DNA of 64,000 nucleotides from Neoaquamicrobium sediminum (GTDB lineage: Bacteria; Pseudomonadota; Alphaproteobacteria; Rhizobiales; Rhizobiaceae), in NCBI RefSeq assembly GCF_013240295.1, contig NZ_JABETK010000004.1, positions 283,503 through 347,502 of the forward strand, read 5' to 3'. The stretch's first letter is position 1. Each line of letters opens with the position of its first letter. The notes under the pieces are model-generated. The model searched no databases and was not told the origin of the DNA. It was given only the letters and a program-made list of their open reading frames with translations. This document shows, one piece after another, positions 27,595 through 36,117 of this stretch. Made by a program: the position numbers and the translations under genes.

Positions 27595-28751
27595 ACAGCG
27601 CCGCAACCGAATACCGTGAAATCCGCGAAGAGGTCGCCAAGCTCTGCGCCGAATTTCCCGGTGAATACTGGCAGAAGCTCGATCGCGAGCACGCTTATCC
27701 GAGCGAATTCGTCCAGGCACTCACGCAGGCGGGCTATCTCGCAGCGCTGATTCCCGAGGAATATGGTGGCGCTGGGCTGCCGCTGTCGGGGGCCGCTGCG
27801 ATCCTGGAAGAAATCCAGCGTGCCGGCGGCAATGGCGGCGCATGCCACGCGCAGATGTACATCATGGGTGCGATCCTGCGGCACGGCTCGGAAGAGCAGA
27901 AGCGGGAATATCTGCCGCGCATCGCCAGCGGCGAACTGCGCCTGCAGGCCTTCGGCGTCACCGAGCCGACCAGCGGCACCGACACCACGTCACTACGCAC
28001 GACGGCGCGACGCGAAGGCGACGAATATGTCATCAACGGCCAGAAGATCTGGACCTCCCGCGCGGAACATTCCGACCTCATGCTGCTTCTGGCACGCACC
28101 ACCCCGCGCGACCAGGTGGCCAAGAAGACTGACGGGCTTTCGGTCTTCATCCTCGACATGAACAAGGCGAAGACCGCAGGCCTGACGATCCGCCCAATCC
28201 GCACCATGATGAACCACGCGACGACCGAGGTGTTTTTCGAGAATGTGCGCGTGCCTGCCCGCAACCTCGTCGGCGAGGAGGGCAAGGGGTTCCGCTATAT
28301 CCTGTCGGGCATGAACGCGGAGCGCATTCTGATCGGCGCCGAGTGCATCGGCGATGCCAAGTGGTTCATCGACAAGGCCCGTGGCTACGCCTGCGAGCGC
28401 GTCGTCTTCGGCCGTCCCATCGGCCAGAACCAGGGCATTCAGTTTCCCATCGCCAGAGCACATGCCCAGATGCGCGCCGCCGAGCTGATGGTCCACCACG
28501 CGGCCCAACTCTACGAGGCCGGCGAACAATGCGGAGAGGAAGCCAACATCGCCAAGATGCTCGCCGCCGAGGCGTCCTGGGCGGCCGCCGAAGCCTGCGT
28601 GCAGACCTATGGCGGCTTCGGTTTCGCGGAGGAGTACGACGTGGAGCGCAAGTTCCGCGAAACGCGCCTCTATCAGGTGGCGCCGATCTCGACCAATCTG
28701 ATCCTGAGTTACATTTCCGAACATGTTCTCGGCATGCCACGGTCGTATTGA
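27591..28751 (+). CDS. acyl-CoA dehydrogenase
   Basis: A 386-residue FAD-dependent dehydrogenase of standard length. FAD/substrate motifs are present: LQAFGVTEPTSGTDTTSLRT, QKIWTSRAEHSD and QTYGGFGFAEEYDVERKFRE. The usual catalytic Glu near the C terminus is not at its canonical place (the segment reads LYQVAPISTN). A Glu does occur in helix G (E244, in MNAERI), the position used by isovaleryl-CoA and long-chain enzymes. A branched or dicarboxylic acyl-CoA substrate is therefore plausible. Start and stop both overlap neighbours. Confidence 0.9.
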   Translation: MNSAATEYREIREEVAKLCAEFPGEYWQKLDREHAYPSEFVQALTQAGYLAALIPEEYGGAGLPLSGAAAILEEIQRAGGNGGACHAQMYIMGAILRHGSEEQKREYLPRIASGELRLQAFGVTEPTSGTDTTSLRTTARREGDEYVINGQKIWTSRAEHSDLMLLLARTTPRDQVAKKTDGLSVFILDMNKAKTAGLTIRPIRTMMNHATTEVFFENVRVPARNLVGEEGKGFRYILSGMNAERILIGAECIGDAKWFIDKARGYACERVVFGRPIGQNQGIQFPIARAHAQMRAAELMVHHAAQLYEAGEQCGEEANIAKMLAAEASWAAAEACVQTYGGFGFAEEYDVERKFRETRLYQVAPISTNLILSYISEHVLGMPRSY

Positions 28752-29635
28752 TGGGAACAGAAGACATCGACATCGAACATCTGCGCGGCTGGATCGGCAG
28801 GAAGCGGACGCTCGAAGACACGATCACGCCGCGTCTCGCCGCCAGTCTCGGTGCCATCCTGGATGAGGGCGTGGATTTCACCGAGGGCGCGCCGGCGCCC
28901 ACCGGCATCCACTGGTGCCTTTGCCCCGACATTGCGCCGATGTCGGGGCTGGGCCCGGATGGCCATCCCGCGCGCGGTGACTTCCTGCCGCCGGTTCCCT
29001 TTCCCCGCCGCATGTGGGCGGGCGGCGAGCTTCGGTTCAGCAGCGAGTTCCGCGTAGGTGACCGGGTGACGCGCATCTCGCGCATCGACGATGTCTCGGT
29101 GAAGCACGGACGCTCCGGTTCGCTCTGTTTCGTGCAGGTCTCGCACCGATACGAAACGCCGCGCGGTCTCGCATTGAGCGAGCGCCACGACATCGTCTAT
29201 CGCCAGATGGAAAGCGCGCCAGCTGCATCGACGGCGCCCGCACCGCAGACGGGAGAGGCTGCCCGCCGCATCAGCGTCACGGCCGATCCGGTGCTGTTGA
29301 TGCGCTACTCGGCGGCAACCTTCAACGGCCACCGTATCCACTACGATCGCGACTATTGCGCAAACGTGGAAGGTTATCCGGGATTGATTGTGCATGGCCC
29401 GTTGCAGGCGACCCTGCTCCTTAATCTGGCAAGGCAGGAGAATGGTGGTGCCTATCCCGCCAGCTTCGCGTTCCGAGGCGTATCGCCGCTCTTCGACGGC
29501 CAATCTTTCACCGTCAACGCAGGCCGTGGCGCCCCGCTCGAGCTGTGGGTCGCGGATGCTTCCGGCAAGACCACCATGACGGCGACCGCGACGCTTTCGT
29601 CCGATGCCGGCGAACAGCCAACGGTGCCAGCATGA
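28751..29635 (+). CDS. MaoC-type hydratase (mesaconyl-CoA hydratase-like, double hot-dog)
   Basis: A 294-residue protein from ATG 28751, overlapping the dehydrogenase stop by one base. The N-terminal half is a FAS1-type dehydratase hot dog (MWAGGELRFSSEFRVGDRV). The C-terminal half has the hydratase signature in RYSAATFNGHRIHYDRDYC. This layout matches mesaconyl-C4-CoA hydratase and HTD2-like enzymes, which hydrate enoyl-CoA esters. It sits between the dehydrogenase and CoA-transferase genes, so dehydrogenation, hydration and CoA activation of one acid can be drawn. Confidence 0.85.
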   Translation: MGTEDIDIEHLRGWIGRKRTLEDTITPRLAASLGAILDEGVDFTEGAPAPTGIHWCLCPDIAPMSGLGPDGHPARGDFLPPVPFPRRMWAGGELRFSSEFRVGDRVTRISRIDDVSVKHGRSGSLCFVQVSHRYETPRGLALSERHDIVYRQMESAPAASTAPAPQTGEAARRISVTADPVLLMRYSAATFNGHRIHYDRDYCANVEGYPGLIVHGPLQATLLLNLARQENGGAYPASFAFRGVSPLFDGQSFTVNAGRGAPLELWVADASGKTTMTATATLSSDAGEQPTVPA

Positions 29636-30761
29636 CCGCTCTGGAAGGTAAGCTCGTCCTTACAATCGAACAGGCGGTGGCAGCCCCTTTCTGTACCTCA
29701 CGGTTGGCCGACGCGGGCGCTCGCGTTATCAAGGTTGAGCGCCCCGAAGGCGATTTCGCACGCGGCTACGACAAGGCCGCCAACGGTTTGTCGAGCTATT
29801 TCGTCTGGCTCAACCGTGGCAAGGAATCGGTGGTCCTCGACCTCAAGGACGCTGGCGATCGTGAGCTGCTCCTGCGCATGATCGAGCGGGCCGACGTACT
29901 TGTCCAGAACCTGAAGCCCGGCTCTCTCGATCGCATGGGACTGGGTCCACAAGCGCTGCTCGCGCGAAACCCTGGGCTGGTCTGCTGCTCGATCAGTGGC
30001 TACGGCGACACAGGTCCCTATTCCGGACGCAAGGCCTACGACCTCCTCATCCAGGCCGACAGCGGTCTGTGCAGCATTACCGGCGGGCCGGAATCAGCGG
30101 CGCGCGTCGGCATCTCGCTGGTCGACATCGCGACCGGCGCAACCGCTCATGCCGCGATCCTGGAGGCCCTGCTTCAGCGGGATCGTACCGGCAGGGGGTG
30201 GACATCCGAATTTCGATGTTCGACGTCATCGCCGACTGGCTTGCGGTGCCGTTCCTGCACGCACGCGCCGGCACGCCACCGCAGCGCATCGGGCTCGCCC
30301 ACCCATCGATATCGCCCTACGGCGTATTCAGCACCCGCGACGGGCGAGAAGTCCTCGTGTCGATCCAGAACGACCGCGAATGGGCGATCTTCGCGCGCGA
30401 CGTGCTTGCGCGGCCCGACATGGCGGCCGATCCGGACTTTTCCTCAAACAATGGACGGGTCCAGAACCGCGCGGCGGTTGATGCGGCGGTGGCCAAGCGT
30501 TTCGCTGCACTGGATCACGATGAGGCAGTCAGATTGCTCGTCGAGACGGACACTGCCTTTGCCGACGTCAACGGCATCGACGATCTCCTGACACATCCGC
30601 ATCTCGTCCAGACCGGCGTCGAAACCGAAACGGGGCCGCAGACAGTTCCCGCGCCGGCGGCGGTCAGGGATGGTGAGCGCCATGTCGCCCGTCGCGTGCC
30701 CGCCCTTGGTGCCGACAGCATGGCAATCCGCCAGGAATTCGCGCCTGCACCTGACCGCTGA
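29632..30761 (+). CDS. CaiB/BaiF CoA-transferase, frameshifted
   Basis: Starts at ATG 29632 (MTALEGKLVL), overlapping the MaoC stop. The class III CoA-transferase fold is clear: SRLADAGARVIKVERPEGD, YFVWLNRGKESVVLDLK and AYDLLIQADSGLCSITG with the catalytic Asp. Frame is lost at the G5 run 30194-30198. One extra G joins RDRTGRG to VDIRISMFDVIADWL and the intact C-terminal part (restored about 376 residues). It probably transfers CoA between a thioester donor and the free dicarboxylic or branched acid degraded by this operon. Likely sequencing error. Confidence 0.83.
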
Positions 30762-30767
30762 ACGGCA

Positions 30768-31157
30768 GTTAGGAGCAGGCCCACCGATCTCGCTACCAGT
30801 CCGATCACCTCAGTGATCGCCTCGTCGAGCGACCGGCGTATCATGCTTGTCGAGAATTCGGAGGTCGTCGCCGAAACGTCGCTCATAATCGACGGGCAAG
30901 GGCCACTGGTAAACCACGTCTATACATTGCAACAGTCCAACGAGGTTGCCAAGGGTATGCAGTGGATAGCGATCACGCACGAGGCGCAGGGAAGACCGCT
31001 CGGCGGACAGGTGAGAGCCGTTGACAGGCTGCGCGCCGATAACGCTTTTCTTCTCCGGGTGCAGAAACATATGCACCCGGGAACCCCGATGATCCTGACC
31101 GAAGCGCCGCTTCATCCCGATACGCGTTCGGCAAAGGACTTCGTCATCATGTCCTAG
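30768..31157 (+). pseudogene. remnant of an L,D-transpeptidase-type gene (C-terminal part)
   Basis: The open frame holds SPITSVIASSSDRRIMLVEN, then MQWIAITHEAQGRP and a terminal HPDTRSAKDFVIM. It resembles the C-terminal tail of rhizobial L,D-transpeptidase-family proteins. The catalytic YkuD domain with its HGT...SHGC-type motif is absent, and there is no good start codon with a ribosome site (ATG at 30813 is internal to the similarity). It lies in the 469-base interval after the CoA-transferase gene. It could be a decayed fragment or the surviving end of a translocated gene. Confidence 0.45.
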
Positions 31158-31230
31158 GTCCGGACCGGCCGCAGCATTCGATACCAGGTTGAGGTAGGCG
31201 CGGTTCGCGGCGGCAACACACGCTTATATA

Positions 31231-32204
31231 TCAGCCGCCGTAGACGACGGCCTCCGGTATCTCGTAGCGTTCCGAACCATCGATGCGGATGAGGTAAAGG
31301 TCGGAAATCTTCTCGAACGAGATCTGCATTCCCGCGTCGGTGGTCTCAGGCCTGCCATCGACAAACTCGACATAGCGTTCGCCACCTGCTGGCAGCTCGA
31401 TCCACACTGCCGCGTTGCCGTTGCCTCCGCGCGTAACGCGGAAAGCGCAGTTCGTGGTTGGTTGCCCGGCCACGGGTGAGCAGGGAATCTGTCCAGTGGC
31501 TTGAGAATTGATACCATTGTTCGGCTCAGCGCCTGCTTCCACGAGGTAGCGGCCGCTCACCCAACCGGTCAGCGCCTGCCCCGAAGCGGCTTCAATCCGG
31601 CACCAGCGGGCTGTTCCAGCCATCTCGCAGCCGAGATTGCGGACACGGTCACCATTGGCCAGCGCACCCACGACACGGTTTGATGTGCCCGCCCCCGAAC
31701 GCACGTTCAGTGTGTCGCCAGCCGGAACGCCCTTGACCTGCCAGAAGTCCGGACCTCCAGCCAGCCCGTCAGCGTAGTCGGGTGAAGGTGCCGTGGCCTT
31801 TCCGCCGGTAATGGCGACGGAGAGCGTATAGTCTGCCGTCTCGTCACGCCGCGCCGCGTTGCGCATCAGGTAGACGCGGATACGATAATCGGCGTCGTCG
31901 GGGAGAACACCGGCATAGTCGTTGCCTTCCGTGGATCCGACATAGATTGCCGTGAGATCGCTTCCTGCAGAAGGTTGAAGTAACTCGACAGGTTCGACGT
32001 CTTCAGCGAAATCTCGATCGTCTGACCCGCCCGCGCATCGATCAGATAGTCGACGATCTCGTAGCCGCGGATCGATCCCCTGATATCGGCCCCCGATCGT
32101 CCGGGCTGGAACGACACACGTTCTTCGCGGACATCTTGCGCAATTGCAGGTAGCGAAAGGAGCATCGCCGCCACCAGGATGAGAAGGTTGGACATGGTTC
32201 TCAC
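31231..32204 (-). CDS. exported PliG-like / SH3 domain protein, frameshifted
   Basis: Starts with GTG 32204 (GGAG 7 bases upstream) and a signal peptide (NLLILVAAMLLSLPAIAQ). Next is a domain of the type related to g-type lysozyme inhibitors (DYLIDARAGQTIEISLKTSN, YFNLL, IYVGSTEGNDYAG, YRIRVYLMRNAARRDETADY). Then a bacterial SH3 domain (GDTLNVRSGAGTSNRVVGAL, GWVSGRYL) and a C-terminal domain of about 80 residues ending EIPEAVVYGG. Frame shifts near 31963. The local sequence fits loss of one CTGC from a tandem CTGC pair, or of a single base. Restored length is about 323 residues. It acts in the periplasm or outside, perhaps on peptidoglycan. Confidence 0.72.
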
Positions 32205-32240
32205 GGGAATACTCCACTTCGCCCGTAGCGGCGGTGATCT

Positions 32241-32777
32241 TTATCTGCCGCAATCGCTTCGGCTGGCTGCGTCAACGCTCTGATAGCGCCCCTCGCCCGT
32301 CACGACTTGGGCACACACACCAGTGCCCGCATTCCACCAGTAGGCGGTCAAGCCGGCCGTGCGGGCCAGCGTGTAGCCGCGCGCCATGAGCTGCATCTCG
32401 CCACTAGAGCCACGCGCACCGACGAGGTCGGCGATATCTGTCGGCACGCCAACCACAGCAGCCGTTGTTGATGCCCCACACTCCGAAGCGCTCACGCTGC
32501 GAATACTCTGGTAGCGCCCCTGCCCGGTGACAACGGCGGCACATGTGCCGCTGCCGGCATTCCACCAGTACGCGGTCAGACCGGCCGTGCGCGCCAGAGT
32601 GTAGCCGCGCGCCATAAGCTGCGTCTCGCCCCCGGCCGCACGCGCATCGACAAGATCAGCAATATCCGAAGGCACGCCCGGAGCGGACGAAACGATGGGC
32701 GAGTTCATAGGTTGAGGGTCGGTCTGGCATCCCGCTATAGCAAGCGTGACAGCGGAAAGAATGAGGATTCTCTTCAT
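32241..32777 (-). CDS. lipoprotein with two tandem 68-residue domains
   Basis: A 178-residue protein from ATG 32777. The lipobox LAIAGC places the acylated Cys at residue 17. The mature part is two near-identical units (about 34-101 and 110-177), each starting GVP[ST]DIADLV and containing LMARGYTLARTAGLTAYWWNAG, a Cys, VVTG.GRYQS and a terminal Cys. Each unit thus has two Cys, probably a disulfide. I do not recognise an enzyme; the unit looks like a small secreted binding module. It lies between the PliG/SH3 gene and the dihaem protein gene, all on the minus strand. Confidence 0.75.
   Translation of the reverse strand: MKRILILSAVTLAIAGCQTDPQPMNSPIVSSAPGVPSDIADLVDARAAGGETQLMARGYTLARTAGLTAYWWNAGSGTCAAVVTGQGRYQSIRSVSASECGASTTAAVVGVPTDIADLVGARGSSGEMQLMARGYTLARTAGLTAYWWNAGTGVCAQVVTGEGRYQSVDAASRSDCGR
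32247..32450 (-). repeat. tandem domain repeat, unit 2
   Basis: Codes for residues 110-177 of the lipoprotein. Nearly the same protein sequence as unit 1, with high DNA identity in the central LMARGYTLARTAGLTAYWW part, which suggests a recent in-gene duplication. Confidence 0.7.
32475..32678 (-). repeat. tandem domain repeat, unit 1
   Basis: Codes for residues 34-101 of the lipoprotein; partner of unit 2 at 32247-32450, with an 8-residue linker between them. Confidence 0.7.
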
Positions 32778-32969
32778 GATACTTCCTCCACTCCCCCACA
32801 TGAACACTTTACCTTGAAAGACTGAAAACAGCAAAGATGACGCCGCCTTATTTTCGATATTGAAGAATTTTTGCTTGTCAACAGCCGGCACCTGCCAAAG
32901 CATCGCCACAGCCCACGCCAGAGGCCAGCGAGATGGCAGCTTCAGGTCATCCGGCCGGCTCAACCAACG

Positions 32970-34952
32970 TCACAGCGTCTTCAGATACTCCACCAGTTCC
33001 CAGCGCTGCTGCTCGCTCAGCGCATCGGTGCCATAATCATGGCCGGAATTGTAGTTGCCTGGAACGGGCGAACCGTCGCCTCCATAGACTTTGAACTCGA
33101 ACGTCTCGACCACCTCTCCATCGCTGCGCACGAGCAGCTCGGCCGGTTGTGTCGAGAAGCCCACCTTGGTCGGATCGAAGACGCGGCTGCCGACATGGAA
33201 GGATGCGGGGCGATTGCCAGGCCCTGGTGCAGCAAGCGTCTCGCCGGCGGGCACGACGACCCGCAGCGGCGACGGCAGCAGCAGGTCATAGAGCGTCGGC
33301 ACCGAGCCGTTATGCAGATAAGGCGCGGTAGCCCAGATGCCGTTGAGCGGCCGTGCCTTGTAGGCGAGGATGCTCTCGTCTCCCGGCAGGCCGGCGTCCT
33401 GTGAAGTCAGACAGGCCTGCGCAATCTCCTTCTTTACGGGATCGGTCACGCCAGGAAGATAGTCGAAGCCAGCGCCCGATTCACGGGATTCCGGGGATCC
33501 GCCACGGCGGAAAATGTCGTCGAACAGGCTTCCGACCAGCTCGTCGGAGCGCCCGATCACGGCGCCCACGGCAGCGTTCGTGAGCATGTCGCGGGTGAAA
33601 TCCTCACTGTCAATCCTGTCGCCTTTGACGACGAACGGACGGCGGCCTTCGAATTTGCCGGCATTCGACCAGTGCAGAAACGTATTGCACGCCAGGAATA
33701 TGTCGGTCCCGCCCTCCCTGATCGGCTGCATCGGAACCTTGATCGGAGTGGTAAGGTCGTCCGAGGCAAGATCGGCGTGGCATCTGGCGCACTGGGTCTC
33801 GAAAAGTGCGCGACCGCGCTCCGCGCTATCCCAGTCGATGGGCGGCAACACGTCCTCCGGCCAGCGTGGCGACTGCAGGCGGGCAAGCTGTTGTTCCAGA
33901 TCCACCATCTTCTCGACGCGCAGGCTGGATTTGTAGCCGAGCAAGGTCGTCATCCAACGCGGATTGATTTCGATATGGGCGAACACGCCGATCACCTCGG
34001 AGGTGTTGCGCACCAGCGCGCCGATGTCCGTGTTCTTGCCGAAAAGCGGGATGTTCAGAATGTTGCGCGCGATCCCGTTCCACTGGATCTTGTCCTGCTG
34101 CGCGGTATTCCAGATGTGCGGATAGCTTGCCGGCGCATCTGAGGCGAGCGGTCCCGACATGGGTGCACCGCCACCCACGGCAGCCACCTTGTTGAGGATA
34201 TGACCCTGTGCGTCGAGGCGACCGTAACCATAGCGCAGGTCGGTATGGTTGGCATCGATCAACCGTGTCTGCCAGGCGATCTGTTCGACGAGTTGGGCGC
34301 GAAGCGCGACGCGTGACGGCACGCTGAGCTCGGCACCGAGCACGGAGCGCGCGAAGCGGTCGAACTTGGCCTCGTCCGCCGCGGTGGATTCGAGTGCGGC
34401 CAGGATACGCTCCAGAAAGCTCTGGAAATCGGCAAGCGTCGGCGCACCTTCGATGCGGATGCGCGAGCCGTCATACTCTATGTCGTTGGTATGGCATGCC
34501 GAACACGTCATTCCGAGCCATGGCTTGCGCATCAGGAAACCGTTGCAGGTTTCCGGGAAAGTTTCGCACATGATGTCGGCGCGGTTCGAATTCTCCTCGT
34601 CGACCACGAAGCCGATCGGCAGGCCGTGCGGGTTGGCCGCGCTCGCCTGTGCCGGCAGATAACCCAGCGCTCGCATGTTCTCGTAGGCGAAGAACGGACT
34701 TTCCCGCCCCGCCTCCTCCAACGCCAGCGCCCAGCTCAGAGGAAGCAACCGTGAGCCCTGGCTGGTTCTGTACCACTTTGTGCGATCGCGCTCGCTCCAG
34801 CCTTGATCCAGACAGACGAGACCGGCGGCGCAGGTTTCTTGTGCCTGCGCCGCCATTTCGATCTTGCCGCCACCAAGCCCACTCGCCAGAAAGGCGACGG
34901 CAAAGATCGTCAGCCCCCGCCAGTTATTGATCCACTGCCTGCTGCCCGTCAT
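32970..34952 (-). CDS. dihaem cytochrome c peroxidase-like / RoxA-like oxidoreductase
   Basis: About 660 residues from ATG 34952, chosen for GGGGGAG seven bases upstream; an in-frame ATG at 34988 is the longer alternative. An N-terminal hydrophobic segment (LTIFAVAFLASGLGGG) directs export. Two c-type haem motifs are present, CSACH and CARCH, separated by about 245 residues. The long insert and KARPLNGIWATAPYLHNGSVPTLYDLL near the C terminus match the RoxA/rubber-oxygenase-related branch rather than short CcpA peroxidases. Substrate unknown. It overlaps the end of the trypsin-like gene by 29 bases, so the two are probably co-translated. Confidence 0.82.
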   Translation of the reverse strand: MTGSRQWINNWRGLTIFAVAFLASGLGGGKIEMAAQAQETCAAGLVCLDQGWSERDRTKWYRTSQGSRLLPLSWALALEEAGRESPFFAYENMRALGYLPAQASAANPHGLPIGFVVDEENSNRADIMCETFPETCNGFLMRKPWLGMTCSACHTNDIEYDGSRIRIEGAPTLADFQSFLERILAALESTAADEAKFDRFARSVLGAELSVPSRVALRAQLVEQIAWQTRLIDANHTDLRYGYGRLDAQGHILNKVAAVGGGAPMSGPLASDAPASYPHIWNTAQQDKIQWNGIARNILNIPLFGKNTDIGALVRNTSEVIGVFAHIEINPRWMTTLLGYKSSLRVEKMVDLEQQLARLQSPRWPEDVLPPIDWDSAERGRALFETQCARCHADLASDDLTTPIKVPMQPIREGGTDIFLACNTFLHWSNAGKFEGRRPFVVKGDRIDSEDFTRDMLTNAAVGAVIGRSDELVGSLFDDIFRRGGSPESRESGAGFDYLPGVTDPVKKEIAQACLTSQDAGLPGDESILAYKARPLNGIWATAPYLHNGSVPTLYDLLLPSPLRVVVPAGETLAAPGPGNRPASFHVGSRVFDPTKVGFSTQPAELLVRSDGEVVETFEFKVYGGDGSPVPGNYNSGHDYGTDALSEQQRWELVEYLKTL

Positions 34953-36105
34953 TTGCCTGCTCCCCCGCATTGACGACATGGTCTGCAAGAAACGCGTTGA
35001 TCAACCCGGCGCGAACCGCCCGGTTGGATCCACTGTAGCGGCCCACGATCGACCGCCCCCAATGATGAAGTCCCGCCACCTCGCCGGCGGCATTGAAGAC
35101 CGGAGAACCAGACGAACCGCCCAGCGTGTCGCACAGATGGGCAAAGTCGGTCTGGCCAGAGCGGCCGGGCGAAACCGCCTCGAACACAGCGCAACCCACT
35201 TCCGAAATCTGCTTGGCCTCACCCAGCGGATGCTGCAGGACGAAAAGCTGCTGGTCCGCCAATACATCCTCGTCGGCGAGTGCCAGCGTGCCCCAGCGCA
35301 GGCCCGGTTTCTCCGCGATCCTCAGCACCGCAATATCCAGCGGAACGTCGACGGCCAACACCGATTGGCAATCGTACTGCTCAAGGCCGGGCGTCTGGCC
35401 GATATTGTTGTAGACGAAGCCGAATATGACCTTGGTGGCCAGGCATGTCGGCTGATCCGCCACGCAGTGCTCGTTGGTCACCAGCACGTCGTCGCCGATG
35501 AGGAACCCCGAACAGACCTCGCGAATTTGCCGCCCGCCTTCAGTCTTGATCATCGAGAGTTTCGCCACCGCACCCTGCACGCGATCGACAACCGGCAGGA
35601 ACTGCCCTTCGTAGCGGTAGAGATGCTCGCGCTCGTCCTCGCCTATGATCGATTCCAGCACCGGCCCACGCTTGTCGAAGCTCACGGCGTCGATGGTAAA
35701 GGCAAGAGTGCCGCCCCGATTGCCATAGACCGAAACGCCCAGCGACTGGCCCCATCCGATATTCGTCCAGATCGCGTCGACACCGGCCAGTGTCTCATTG
35801 GTCAGCTTCTGGACGACCTCACCGTTGCGGTTGACGATCTCGATCTCGAAATACTCGTCCGGATCAAAACTGATGTCGGAAAAATGAAGCTGCATGAGCG
35901 CGGCGCCCGCGCGCAGGAAGGATTGCGCCCACTGTGCGGGGCCGGTGGTGCCGCCGCCGCTCTCGTCCGGAGGCGGCGGGAAGGATGCGGCAATCTGTTC
36001 CACGACACCCTCGGTATGCGGAACTGAAAGCGGCGGCGGCTCCTCTTGCGCCAACGCTGGGCCGAGCGTGGCGAAGGTGAAACAGATGGCGACGAGCAGG
36101 CGCAT
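34924..36105 (-). CDS. trypsin-like serine protease (exported)
   Basis: A 393-residue protein with a signal peptide (LLVAICFTFATLGPALAQ) and an N-terminal extension of about 170 residues, followed by a chymotrypsin-fold domain. The triad is visible: His in VTNEHCVAD, Asp in VPLDIAVLRI and Ser in LGGSSGSPVFNAAGEV. GAGGAAGA precedes ATG 36105, only 12 bases after the stop of the subtilisin-like gene. It is expected to be periplasmic or secreted. Adjacent protease genes suggest a processing cascade, which is inference. Confidence 0.87.
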   Translation of the reverse strand: MRLLVAICFTFATLGPALAQEEPPPLSVPHTEGVVEQIAASFPPPPDESGGGTTGPAQWAQSFLRAGAALMQLHFSDISFDPDEYFEIEIVNRNGEVVQKLTNETLAGVDAIWTNIGWGQSLGVSVYGNRGGTLAFTIDAVSFDKRGPVLESIIGEDEREHLYRYEGQFLPVVDRVQGAVAKLSMIKTEGGRQIREVCSGFLIGDDVLVTNEHCVADQPTCLATKVIFGFVYNNIGQTPGLEQYDCQSVLAVDVPLDIAVLRIAEKPGLRWGTLALADEDVLADQQLFVLQHPLGEAKQISEVGCAVFEAVSPGRSGQTDFAHLCDTLGGSSGSPVFNAAGEVAGLHHWGRSIVGRYSGSNRAVRAGLINAFLADHVVNAGEQANDGQQAVDQ

Positions 36106-36117
36106 TCGTCTTCTTCC

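Noticed and set aside
31224..31233. TATATATCAG as a GntR operator
   Set aside because: Lies at the 3' end of the PliG/SH3 gene, not at a promoter, and matches poorly.
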